Positions 1-9,150 of a stretch of 64,000 bases of DNA are shown here, in pieces. Numbering within the stretch: the first letter of the stretch is position 1; the number at the start of each line of letters is the position of its first letter. The position numbers were made by a program, and so were the translations under genes. Source of the DNA: Pseudoalteromonas sp. MSK9-3 (GTDB taxonomy: Bacteria; Pseudomonadota; Gammaproteobacteria; Enterobacterales; Alteromonadaceae); assembly GCF_003590335.1 (NCBI RefSeq), contig NZ_MIET01000030.1, forward strand, positions 1 to 64,000, in the 5' to 3' direction. The notes under the pieces were generated by a model, which did no database searches, was not told the origin of the DNA, and saw only the letters and a list, made by a program, of their open reading frames with translations.

Positions 1-1
1 A

Positions 2-176
2 TTCAGAAGCCTCAAAACAGAATGGGTTCCAAGTACGGGCTACAACTCATTTAAGGAAGCAGAGCAAGATATTAGCTTTTATTTGATGAACTATTACAAC
101 TGGAGCAGGCCGCATAGTCATAATGATATGAAAGCCCCTGCAGTAGCAGAAGAAAAACTTAATTCACTGTCCGGAA

Positions 177-184
<8 letters not shown>
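2..184 (+). pseudogene. IS3-family transposase, C-terminal fragment
   Basis: The window opens inside a reading frame that codes for the last 60 residues of an IS3-type DDE transposase (rve integrase fold). Visible are FRSLKTEW and YYNWSRPHSHN, the usual tail after the catalytic glutamate. The DDE aspartates lie upstream of the window, so I cannot tell whether the gene was intact. The stop codon lies inside a 13-base terminal sequence that recurs at the end of the next transposase, which shows that this is the right end of an element. The tail resembles that of the 394-1206 copy ([17 protein letters not shown]) but is clearly divergent, so these are two related elements rather than a duplication. 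Confidence 0.85.
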
Positions 185-1209
<1,025 letters not shown>

Positions 1210-1584
1210 TTACATATGGTCTGAATGGTAACGAACTGAAAATTGGATAAATATATAGTTCCCAATGTCTTCGCCTGTAAGCCGCCCTCCATCTGAAGAC
1301 TTGGCTGACTGAATTATATGAGCTGAAAGGAGTTCGAGTTGGCTTGGCGTTAATTTAGCAGGGCGTCCTTGTATCGGCTTACTATCAAGTCCTTCTAAGC
1401 CTTTATTTAAGTAGTTTGATACCCACTTATTAACACTGCTTCTCGCAGTATTCAAACGTTTGGCAATATTGGTTCGGTTTTCACCTTCTAAAAATAAGGA
1501 TACTGCGAGTAATCGAATACGCTTTCTGGCATTTGATTCTCTTCGAGATAGTGCTAAGAGCTTTCTAGATGTATCTAAATCCAT
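1210..1584 (-). pseudogene. IS630-family transposase, N-terminal fragment
   Basis: 124 residues carrying the paired helix-turn-helix region typical of IS630/Tc1-type transposases: RRESNARKRIRLLAVSLFLE, then NIAKRLNTARSSVNKWVSNY, GLEGLDSKPIQGRPAKL and the start of the winged second domain (LTGEDIGNYI). The normal protein would continue with the DDE domain. Here the frame stops three bases into the adjoining IS3 end, so the catalytic half is missing. The truncation point coincides with the IS3 terminus, so insertion or a later deletion mediated by the IS3 element is the simplest explanation. Confidence 0.75.
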
Positions 1585-1904
1585 ATAAGTGAGTATGCTT
1601 TAATCCGTGTACATATATTAGATCACAAACTTAAGCAGATTGGTATAAATCAGCAAAACCTCTAACAAGCAAGAGGTCAATTGCGAGTGAATAGCAGAGT
1701 ATTTATTCTATTTTAGCGGTGCTAAGTATGTCAGCTTTAAATGAACAATGTACAAAAACTATAAAGCTTTTAGCTTCGGGGAAGTGTCCCCATGTTTAAT
1801 TGAAGTGAGTAAGCTTGAAGATGCTTACTTAAAGGTACCGGACACTATTAATTAATCAGGTTTTATCTCAAGAGGTTCTAATGCTGTAAATGTTATTTTT
1901 AATT
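1585..1904. other. Gene-free spacer between IS debris and sugar cluster
   Basis: 320 bases with no convincing reading frame. The only structure seen is the nested inverted repeat at 1783-1846. Another hairpin, GGGGA-AGTG-TCCCC, overlaps its left arm at about 1779-1792. This spacer is the downstream end of the minus-strand sugar operon, but no stem followed by a U-run was found. Confidence 0.5.
1783..1846. repeat. Nested inverted repeat, REP/MITE-like
   Basis: Outer arms AGTGTCC (1783-1789) and GGACACT (1840-1846) enclose inner arms AGTAAGC (1808-1814) and GCTTACT (1823-1829) with an 8-base loop. It lies 59 bases past the stop of the last gene of the minus-strand operon. There is no U-tract, so it is not a standard terminator. 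It may be a mobile-element footprint or an RNA-stabilising hairpin. Confidence 0.4.
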
Positions 1905-2609
1905 TTATAGCTTAATAATATCGTTTGCATGCTTATACGATACAGGTGTACCAATATCCATATAAGGGCCATCAACAAGCCAACCTTGCATAGAGCCAAT
2001 CATAGTGGGCACTATATCTGCACATAGACTTAGCCTCTTCTCACTTAGCATTGGCTGAAAAAAACGTTGGAATACTTTGGGGGAAAATAAAAAGACAGCT
2101 CCATTTGCTAAATTAGTTGGTGGTTGAGCTACTTTTTCGAAATACCCTGTTATTATGTTCAGTTCATCTAGTTCGACAATGCCACAAGATTGTGGTGTGT
2201 CAGAGTAAAACAATAACATTGTTACATCAATATGGCTTGCTCGGAAGTTGTGCGCTGAGATTAGCCCACTTAGATCACTGGTGGTAAAGTTATCGGCATG
2301 AGCGATTAAAACATCCGAACTATCCCAAAACTCTCTATTGTTAATTAAAGTGCCCCCTGTATCAAGCAGTTCAGTTTCATGCGAAAGGTAAATTTGTTCT
2401 CGGTATTTATGTGAATGCACAAATGCTTCAACGAGTTCTGATTTATAGTGGGTGTTGATTAAAATTTTAGATATTCCTAATTTAATCAGCTTTTCTATCC
2501 AGTAATCAAGTAGAGGTCGTCCACCAATCGGAACTAAACATTTTGGTATAGTGTTAGTTAGGGGCTTTAATCTTGTGCCCAGCCCTGCAGCAAGTAAAAC
2601 GGCTCTCAT
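1905..2609 (-). CDS. Sugar-1-phosphate nucleotidyltransferase (HddC-like)
   Basis: 234 residues with the nucleotidyltransferase A fold: signature AAGLGTRLKPLT (residues 7-18), IPKCLVPIGGRPLLDYW, LDTGGTL and a late DIGTP motif. Such enzymes join a sugar 1-phosphate to NTP. The length and motifs fit the group that includes heptose-1-phosphate guanylyltransferase and related cytosolic enzymes without a C-terminal beta-helix. Substrate and nucleotide cannot be read from the sequence. Its ATG overlaps the stop of the upstream kinase/cytidylyltransferase gene by four bases, which favours a joint role in activating the same sugar. It is the last gene of the minus-strand operon. Confidence 0.75.
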   Translation of the reverse strand: MRAVLLAAGLGTRLKPLTNTIPKCLVPIGGRPLLDYWIEKLIKLGISKILINTHYKSELVEAFVHSHKYREQIYLSHETELLDTGGTLINNREFWDSSDVLIAHADNFTTSDLSGLISAHNFRASHIDVTMLLFYSDTPQSCGIVELDELNIITGYFEKVAQPPTNLANGAVFLFSPKVFQRFFQPMLSEKRLSLCADIVPTMIGSMQGWLVDGPYMDIGTPVSYKHANDIIKL

Positions 2610-4057
2610 TGTTGCCTCATTGATTTATCAAGAATGTGTCGTAAAGTTTGCGCTTTCAAGGGTGAATTACCTAAAGTTGAAACCTGACATGCGGAGGATA
2701 AGTTGGCTAAGTAGAAAGCATGCCAAGGTGTTGCTCCTACACAAAGCGCTAAACTACTCGTTGCAAGAAAGCAGTCGCCGGCACCTGCTGGGTCTATGGC
2801 ATTCTTATTAAAAGCGGGTAGCGTATCATTTTCCCATGTATTGTTTTTGTTATCCGGAATATGAATAAAAACACCTTCTCCAGCTAAAGTTACCACGAGG
2901 TTTTCTGGGTTTGCGCGCTCACATAGCTTATTTGCAAGTATTACCAATCCATCATCGGAATTATTCAGAGCAACGCGTACTTCTTTTTCTGTTGGTGTAA
3001 GTAATTTTGTATTCTTATATCTAGATATATCTCCTACTTGTGAGGAAGTTTGGCTATCAGCAACTATTGTTACTTTATGTTTGGCGCATAGAGTCGAAAT
3101 TTTATTGACTAAATCTTGCGGCAAAATACCATAATTAAAGTCTGAATAGACGAGTAGATCAATATTAGTGACGAGGTTCTCAATATATTTGTATATCTCA
3201 TCTTGTAATTGTTTTGATATTTTATGCTGTCTTAACTTATTGACTCTTAGTAGAGTTTTAGAACCCGCACGGTATCGCGTTTTTAATGGCGTAGGCCTGC
3301 TTACATCGCTTAAAAGGTGGTATTTCAGTTGATACTTATCAATATTATTTTTTACATAATTCTGTATGTCATCGTCACCTAGTACAGAAATAAGTGTAAC
3401 TTCATCAGCTCCAAGTGATTTGATATGCCCTGCGGTGATAGCTGCACCACCTAAGAATAGTTCATTTTTCTCTGGCGTCATTACAATGGTGGGATCTTCT
3501 TGAGATATGCCAACAGCTGTTCCATGAACATATTCATCGACTATTATTTCACCTATGACGGCAACACGCAATGTTTGAATATGATCTAAGATATCATGCA
3601 GAGCTGTTTGGGTTATGTTATGTCTTTGTGCGTATCGTTGTGCCTGGGTAAAGTCGTAGTGTTCGTATAGTGACTGTGAATGTCTCGAATATTGCTCAGA
3701 GTTCGTCTCAAATTCGCCAGAGCCAAAAATTAGTTTTCCGCCATAACTATCAAGTACACTTTGTTCTTGATTGAGTTGAGTTTCATGTTCCTTGCCCTTT
3801 ACTACGGCATAAGGCTTTAGTCTAAGAATATTTTGTTCTGGAGATGTAGTGCTGATGAAAGCTTCATCTACACATTCGAGTGAATTAACTACTTCAAGCC
3901 TATGCTGCTGTTTAACTCTGCTTTTAACTTCCATTTGCTCATCGCTGGTTACAGCTACAACGAGATGATCACCACACTCTCGTGCAAATTTTAGTAATCG
4001 AATATGACCAGGGTGTAAAACATCAAAGTTTCCTGTGACAAGTATGAGGCGCTTCAT
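2606..4057 (-). CDS. HldE-like cytidylyltransferase/PfkB kinase, domain order reversed
   Basis: Bifunctional protein of about 483 residues. The N-terminal part (about 1-130) is a cytidylyltransferase-fold domain with TGNFDVLHPGH. The C-terminal part (about 155-483) is a PfkB/ribokinase-fold kinase with GGAAITAGHIKSLGA, the substrate-side LLRVNK and the catalytic DPAGAGD near residue 425. Classical HldE (RfaE) makes ADP-heptose and has the kinase first and the nucleotidyltransferase second; here the order is the opposite. The ATG at 4057 was preferred over a GTG at 4066. With the GmhA-like isomerase and the neighbouring nucleotidyltransferase it suggests phosphorylation and activation of a heptose or similar long sugar. 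Confidence 0.8.
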   Translation of the reverse strand: MKRLILVTGNFDVLHPGHIRLLKFARECGDHLVVAVTSDEQMEVKSRVKQQHRLEVVNSLECVDEAFISTTSPEQNILRLKPYAVVKGKEHETQLNQEQSVLDSYGGKLIFGSGEFETNSEQYSRHSQSLYEHYDFTQAQRYAQRHNITQTALHDILDHIQTLRVAVIGEIIVDEYVHGTAVGISQEDPTIVMTPEKNELFLGGAAITAGHIKSLGADEVTLISVLGDDDIQNYVKNNIDKYQLKYHLLSDVSRPTPLKTRYRAGSKTLLRVNKLRQHKISKQLQDEIYKYIENLVTNIDLLVYSDFNYGILPQDLVNKISTLCAKHKVTIVADSQTSSQVGDISRYKNTKLLTPTEKEVRVALNNSDDGLVILANKLCERANPENLVVTLAGEGVFIHIPDNKNNTWENDTLPAFNKNAIDPAGAGDCFLATSSLALCVGATPWHAFYLANLSSACQVSTLGNSPLKAQTLRHILDKSMRQQ

Positions 4058-4072
4058 TTTTTTCACTTTAAA

Positions 4073-4600
4073 TTAGTTCAGTATAATATTGTTTAAATAT
4101 TGTAAGCCGAGGCTTTGATCAGTCGGAGCAAACTTTGCATTTTCAGTGCCACTATTATTAAATGGTCCCTGAGTTGTTTCAACTACGACGAAAATATCAC
4201 TTATTATAACAAGTGTATGAAATTGATTTTCTGGAATACGACAGAATTTACATGCATTGGGACTTAGTTCAAGCTGTGAAATGATAGTTCCACTAATATC
4301 AAAAATGATGAGTCGTGCTTCGCCTTCAAGTACAGTAAACGACTCCACTTTATGCTCATGTTTATGTGGTGGTACATACGTCCCTTTACAAAGAGCAATA
4401 ACCATCTCTTGTAAAGCGCAATGATTACTTTCATGTAGGCAAATGCGTGCTCGTTTTCTTTCTGAATTATTAGCTCGTTCTTTTAAAAATAATAAGTCAT
4501 CTTTTCTTATGAACGGGTACTTTTCAGTAAAACGGTAGACTTCGTATGATTCTTCACGCAAATATTTAGGCATTGAATATTTGTGATTTTGTTTAGTCAT
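4073..4600 (-). CDS. WbuC-like cupin protein
   Basis: 175 residues with a single cupin fold: PPHKHEHKVESFTVLEGEARL supplies the metal-binding histidines and the ENQFHTLVI region the last one. This pattern matches the small WbuC-type cupins common in O-antigen and sugar clusters; their chemistry is not established, with isomerase or metal-dependent sugar-modification roles suggested. The start overlaps the stop of the upstream fusion gene by eight bases. The reading is firm for the fold, not for the reaction. Confidence 0.7.
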   Translation of the reverse strand: MTKQNHKYSMPKYLREESYEVYRFTEKYPFIRKDDLLFLKERANNSERKRARICLHESNHCALQEMVIALCKGTYVPPHKHEHKVESFTVLEGEARLIIFDISGTIISQLELSPNACKFCRIPENQFHTLVIISDIFVVVETTQGPFNNSGTENAKFAPTDQSLGLQYLNNIILN

Positions 4601-6617
4601 GTTCTTTAAATGCCCGTATCAATAACACACTTGATGATAAGTAAGTATTCTTTGCAACGACCCTCGCCTCACTTTCAGGGCTTAATGTTGAAATACATAC
4701 GGGTGCTTGTTCTACGTTAATATTGGCACTTGCACTGATAATAATATCGCTACCTGGGAGATACATGCCAATTTTATTAGGGTTATCGTCAATAACATAG
4801 TCAATATATTCCGACAATTGGTAAAAATTTATAAATCGAATGCACATATGACCAGCACCAAATACGGCTATCCCCCCATATTCTTGCTTTAGCTTTTTTA
4901 ACTGCGTTTGCCAAGCACATTGCGTTTCAAGAAAAGTTTTGGCAAAAGATTGCACGGGTTTTAAGCAAACATGTTTGACAGAGTGTGGTATCTTTTTTTG
5001 CGCCTTTTTAACGAGAAGAACAAGCGAGTCTTCATAGTCGTATTTAAACCGCCAATAATGAACGCGCTCTAAGCCGCTTTGTTCGATTAGCGCATCTACG
5101 GATGATTCTGTAAAGTACAAAAAGTGCTCTTCCCAAATGAATGGGTGATTATTATGCTCAAAGATATGTTCGCTAGCAGGCAACTCAATAAGGATATAAC
5201 CAGTATCATCTATGAAGCTGCTTAATTCTTTTAATAACTTAACTGGTTTATCAGAATGTTCAATTAAGTGCCTAGCAATAACTAAGTCACTTTTAATTCC
5301 AATGACGTTTCTATCACAAATAGCTTGTTGGACTGTTTCTAGTCCGTGTGACTCAGGTATAGGCTGCGGCTGTATAGTTGCTTGTGAACATTCAAGCATG
5401 TCAGTATACCTAGACAGCATTGAGGCATCTTTATAAGTCGCTCCAAGTACTTTCTTTAAGTTGTCGAAGCCGATAATGTGTGCGCTCTGTTTAACAACTT
5501 CATCAAGGTGTGCTTCGGGCTCATTATAAGCTAGCCAGTTTAGGCGTGGCCTCAAGTCTTCAATTGAAGGGCTATTTACCAGCTGGGCAGTACCGCAATG
5601 TGTACATTGCCCAAAAGTAAGCTCATAGCTAGGGGCCGTATTTGGTGTCGTTTGAAAGTTATTGCAAATAGGCTGAGGCCCAAAGTTAAGTATGAGTTTG
5701 ACATTTTTTTGATGGCACACTTTACATGTGTAACTGTTCTTTGCATGGTATTGTGCGACTATAGTTGAAACAACTTGTTGCAAAGGTTGAGGGGCTATTT
5801 TAAATACTTCATTTGTATTACGCATTCCCAAGCCACTATACAGTGGTAAAAATGGTATTTTTATACCGGCTTTAGTTGAAGTGGTCGCCTCGATTAGCTT
5901 TTGTGAATGTCCCATTGTTATCGCAATGTTTTTCGCAAACTCATCATACTTAACATTCTTTTCACCAGAAAGGTGAAAGGTGCCTGCGATGCCTGATAAA
6001 GCAATTTTTGCTATAGATTGGGCAGCGAATTCACGTGTTATAGGCGCAAAAATAAGGTCAGAAAAGGGGGTTATTTTGTTATTATTAGCAAGTTCCGGTA
6101 ACCATGATGGGAGGGGGGAGACACTCGCATCTAATATTTTTGTCAGGCGTATAATATTTAGTTTAGATTCACAAGCGAGAAGCTTTGCGCGTTTTTGTAA
6201 GCCTAACTCCGCATCTACTTTGTGTTGAGCATATGGAAATGAAGGAGACAAAGAGGTGTCTTCGTTACACCACGGTTTATCGCCACCAAACACGGTGTTA
6301 GTAGATATAAATGTGACAAATGCTCCTTTATTCCAGCATGCTTGTGCGATTTCAATCATATTTATGACGTTGATAGTGTATGCGTCAGGATCAGTAGCAC
6401 ATGCGTGATAATTCCAAATACCAGCGAGTAAAATAACGTGGTCGTATGCGTTAGACAACTTTGGTTGAAGTAAATCTAAAAAAGGTCTGTATTGTGAGAC
6501 TGAAGACTTTCTTCTGGTCGATAGATAGCTCTCTACATGCATACTATCGAGTTCTACGCCAAGCTGTTTACCTAAAAAGCTATCACCACCGACAACTAAA
6601 ACTTTGCTTTTTTCCAT
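4593..6617 (-). CDS. SDR reductase fused to methyltransferase-like module
   Basis: 674 residues, two units. Residues 1-290 form an extended short-chain dehydrogenase of the RmlD type (nucleotide loop GGDSFLG at 10-16, catalytic YAQHK at 129-133). Residues 297-674 copy the three-part layout of sugar C-methyltransferases: zinc site C298/C301/C338/C341, a central class I methyltransferase-like core, and a C-terminal Rossmann-like domain (AVFGAGHMCIRF). The glycine-rich SAM loop expected near residue 383 is not recognisable (GFDNLKKVLGATYK), while the later DLVIARHLIEH stretch is kept. The second unit may be catalytically dead, scaffold-like or changed in cofactor. It lies directly downstream of an intact C-methyltransferase. 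Confidence 0.75.
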   Translation of the reverse strand: MEKSKVLVVGGDSFLGKQLGVELDSMHVESYLSTRRKSSVSQYRPFLDLLQPKLSNAYDHVILLAGIWNYHACATDPDAYTINVINMIEIAQACWNKGAFVTFISTNTVFGGDKPWCNEDTSLSPSFPYAQHKVDAELGLQKRAKLLACESKLNIIRLTKILDASVSPLPSWLPELANNNKITPFSDLIFAPITREFAAQSIAKIALSGIAGTFHLSGEKNVKYDEFAKNIAITMGHSQKLIEATTSTKAGIKIPFLPLYSGLGMRNTNEVFKIAPQPLQQVVSTIVAQYHAKNSYTCKVCHQKNVKLILNFGPQPICNNFQTTPNTAPSYELTFGQCTHCGTAQLVNSPSIEDLRPRLNWLAYNEPEAHLDEVVKQSAHIIGFDNLKKVLGATYKDASMLSRYTDMLECSQATIQPQPIPESHGLETVQQAICDRNVIGIKSDLVIARHLIEHSDKPVKLLKELSSFIDDTGYILIELPASEHIFEHNNHPFIWEEHFLYFTESSVDALIEQSGLERVHYWRFKYDYEDSLVLLVKKAQKKIPHSVKHVCLKPVQSFAKTFLETQCAWQTQLKKLKQEYGGIAVFGAGHMCIRFINFYQLSEYIDYVIDDNPNKIGMYLPGSDIIISASANINVEQAPVCISTLSPESEARVVAKNTYLSSSVLLIRAFKEHD

Positions 6618-6619
6618 AA

Positions 6620-7867
6620 TTAGGCTTCTCTTATTATCACTTTAGGGGTCAGTACAATAAACTTACCGCCTTTATCTAAGTAAGCTTGGTTGTCACGAAT
6701 AATTCGCTCACAGTGTACCCAAGCTAAGATTATTGTGTAATCAGGCATTTTTTCTAGCAATGTCGAAGTAGGTACTATTGGAATACCATCACCAGCGGGG
6801 TACTTTCCTACTTTCTGAGGGTGATCATCGAGGATATATTGAATGACACCTTCGATACCTAGTTGCGAGATTAAAGTTTGCCCTGAGCGTGCAGCACCGA
6901 AAGCGGCAATAGTGCAGTTGTCGTTAATTAGTTGCATTGTTAATGCCTGAGCATCCGCTTTAAGGTTTGAGATAGCAGCTTTTAACTGGGAAATTTTACT
7001 AAAATGGTTTAATTTTTGGGTTATTTCAATTGATATTTGCTCGTCAACACTTGGGTAAATATGACGCTTTCCACCCATGTGTTGTACTGCACCAATTAAA
7101 GAACCATGTTGAATAGAGACGTGTTCAACATCAATGATTTCTAATTGGTGTTGAGCAAGAAATCTTTGTAATGGAATGAGGGAGTGGTGACTCATATGCT
7201 CATGAAAGATTGAGCCAATTAACACCTTATCTATAACATCCAGTAAATATTGCACTTCGAAAAAAAAGACGCCGTCGTCGTCTAATAGTGCCTTAATACC
7301 TCGTGTCATTGCATGTAGATCATCAGCATGTGCGTATGCATTAAACGCTGTGATTACTTTCGCTTTTCCGTGCTCGGCAATAATTTCAGACGCTACTCCA
7401 GGATCAAAGCCTGAGGCAATTGTTGGAATACCTTGTGCTTGTGCAAATTTAGCTACTTGTGATGCAGGGTCAACGCCTTGCACAGAAAAACCAACTTTTT
7501 GGAAGTTGACTAATAAAGAACCATCATTGCTCCCGATATCAACGACTAAACCTGAACTCCCTAGCGTATGTTTTTTAATCGCGGCTTTTGTGAATGATTC
7601 AAAGTGTTGCTTCATACCTTTAGCTTGACCTGATAAGTAGGTGTACTCTTGCCATAAAGTATCTGAATCTAAAATATCGAGCTGCTGAACATGGCTGCAA
7701 TTGTTACAGAAATATACATCCACAGGAAATCTCGGAATAGCTTGTGCTTGCTCTTTTGTTTCGAGATAAAGTTCTTGTGGAGGGATAGGGTGCATACTTA
7801 CCGCAAGCGATATATCTTCTTCATTACATAATCGACATGTGCGTCGATGTTTAATGTTAATAGTCAT
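6620..7867 (-). CDS. NDP-sugar C-methyltransferase
   Basis: 415 residues with the full architecture of nucleotide-sugar C-methyltransferases such as TylC3/TcaB9. A zinc-binding head uses C11, C14, C54 and C57. The SAM core carries VVDIGSNDGSLL (108-119), and FEVQYLLDVID plus FHEHMSHHSL match the region that holds the active-site Tyr/His in this family. The C-terminal Rossmann-like domain begins IAAFGAARSGQT. These enzymes add a methyl group to a carbon of a 4-keto-deoxy sugar, giving a branched sugar. The gene ends two bases before the SDR fusion gene, which could reduce the keto product. Confidence 0.82.
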   Translation of the reverse strand: MTINIKHRRTCRLCNEEDISLAVSMHPIPPQELYLETKEQAQAIPRFPVDVYFCNNCSHVQQLDILDSDTLWQEYTYLSGQAKGMKQHFESFTKAAIKKHTLGSSGLVVDIGSNDGSLLVNFQKVGFSVQGVDPASQVAKFAQAQGIPTIASGFDPGVASEIIAEHGKAKVITAFNAYAHADDLHAMTRGIKALLDDDGVFFFEVQYLLDVIDKVLIGSIFHEHMSHHSLIPLQRFLAQHQLEIIDVEHVSIQHGSLIGAVQHMGGKRHIYPSVDEQISIEITQKLNHFSKISQLKAAISNLKADAQALTMQLINDNCTIAAFGAARSGQTLISQLGIEGVIQYILDDHPQKVGKYPAGDGIPIVPTSTLLEKMPDYTIILAWVHCERIIRDNQAYLDKGGKFIVLTPKVIIREA

Positions 7868-7890
7868 ACTGTGACTTCTGCCTCGAGTAA

Positions 7891-9150
7891 TTACATGTGA
7901 GTGTGCCAGCTTTCAAATTTTTGAAAGGCTGCTTTGAGGTTTATATATGAGTCTTTCCCCCAAAACACTTTGTTATAGTCTGTACTTTTAAAATAGGGCT
8001 GCTGTTTATAGGGAAAACCAGTTGCCTCCATGGTACTTTTGGATATTGAAAAAAATTGTTCATCGTTCCATCTAAATTCAATGGAGTTACAGTCTTTTAC
8101 AAAATAAAAAGCATTACTAGGGCCAGTATTTACAGACATTGTCAAAAAAGCTTGCTGATAAAACGCAATTCTAACAGTTAAATCTAAAGACGCGGCGGGA
8201 ATGCAAGTTACATTTCGGAGGGACTCTGGGAGCTCTCCATAAAGGTTATAAGTATCCCGCATGAGTGCTGGATAATATCCTCGCTCTTCAAGCCAAGTAA
8301 CAAACATACCTAACGACATTAAGTCCGAGTTTCTAAAAGGCTGTTGTGTATATTCTCTTAAATTAATAACGACCAAAGGCTTTTCTTGGCTAAAGGTGGC
8401 TATAAACTGTTTAGCAATAGCGGTGGCTTGTGTAGGAGCTTGAAAGATCTTAGATGTAAGACCAGATGCTATATCCTCTCGGATATCGTTAAATGTAACC
8501 ATATTCTTTGGGTTTTCTAAATCATAGGTAGAACAATCACTGTTTGAGCTATTTAAAGGGTAGTGCAGTAGTTGCTCACGATAAGTTAGCACTGAAACCC
8601 CAGTTATACTGGGTAAACAACGTGCTAAATGCAAAATGATTTGATGAGTTCGCCAGACTGTATCGTCAGCATCATGATGAATATTAGTTTGAAAGTGTCG
8701 TGAGTCAGAGATCGGGGGCAAAATCAAAAGGTGGATATGTTTTGCGCCTCTTTTTTTTCTTTGTGACTCTATAGAGCAAAAGAAATTAACGGCATCAAAT
8801 GATGGCAATGACTTCGCAAGATCAAAGGTAGTGTAAAAAATCTTATTTGAATTTAAAGGCGGTTGACGAGGAGCAAGTGGCTCAATAAGGCAGCTTACGC
8901 AATTGAAAAAGCAGATCTTTTCGTTAGAGAACCCTTTTAATAATAAGCTGTTAGATATTTCTTCTACATACATTGAGCAAATGATAATTTTATCTATACG
9001 GCCTTCATCAATTTCAGATAGAGCTTGTAGATTAAGAACACTATAACCAGGAAATACCTCTTTCCCGTGTGTTGATGCAAGTATTACTTCTTCGTTAATA
9101 GTTTTCAGAAGAGTTTCTGTTACTTTATTTATTCCATATAAAACGATCAT
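7891..9150 (-). CDS. Unrecognised sugar-cluster protein, possible glycosyltransferase
   Basis: 419 residues, family not recognised. The first 90 residues look like a small Rossmann domain (MIVLYGINKVTETLL, then KIIICSMYVEEI), similar to the C-terminal domain of the neighbouring C-methyltransferases. The rest is of mixed alpha/beta character, with RGAKHIHLLILPP, KPLVVINLREYTQQPF and the late stretch MSVNTGPSNAFYF, which resembles the donor-side region of GT-B glycosyltransferases or the surveillance step of trehalose/heptose transferases. That resemblance is by eye only. Its start overlaps the upstream nucleotidyltransferase gene by four bases (ATGA). Confidence 0.5.
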   Translation of the reverse strand: MIVLYGINKVTETLLKTINEEVILASTHGKEVFPGYSVLNLQALSEIDEGRIDKIIICSMYVEEISNSLLLKGFSNEKICFFNCVSCLIEPLAPRQPPLNSNKIFYTTFDLAKSLPSFDAVNFFCSIESQRKKRGAKHIHLLILPPISDSRHFQTNIHHDADDTVWRTHQIILHLARCLPSITGVSVLTYREQLLHYPLNSSNSDCSTYDLENPKNMVTFNDIREDIASGLTSKIFQAPTQATAIAKQFIATFSQEKPLVVINLREYTQQPFRNSDLMSLGMFVTWLEERGYYPALMRDTYNLYGELPESLRNVTCIPAASLDLTVRIAFYQQAFLTMSVNTGPSNAFYFVKDCNSIEFRWNDEQFFSISKSTMEATGFPYKQQPYFKSTDYNKVFWGKDSYINLKAAFQKFESWHTHM

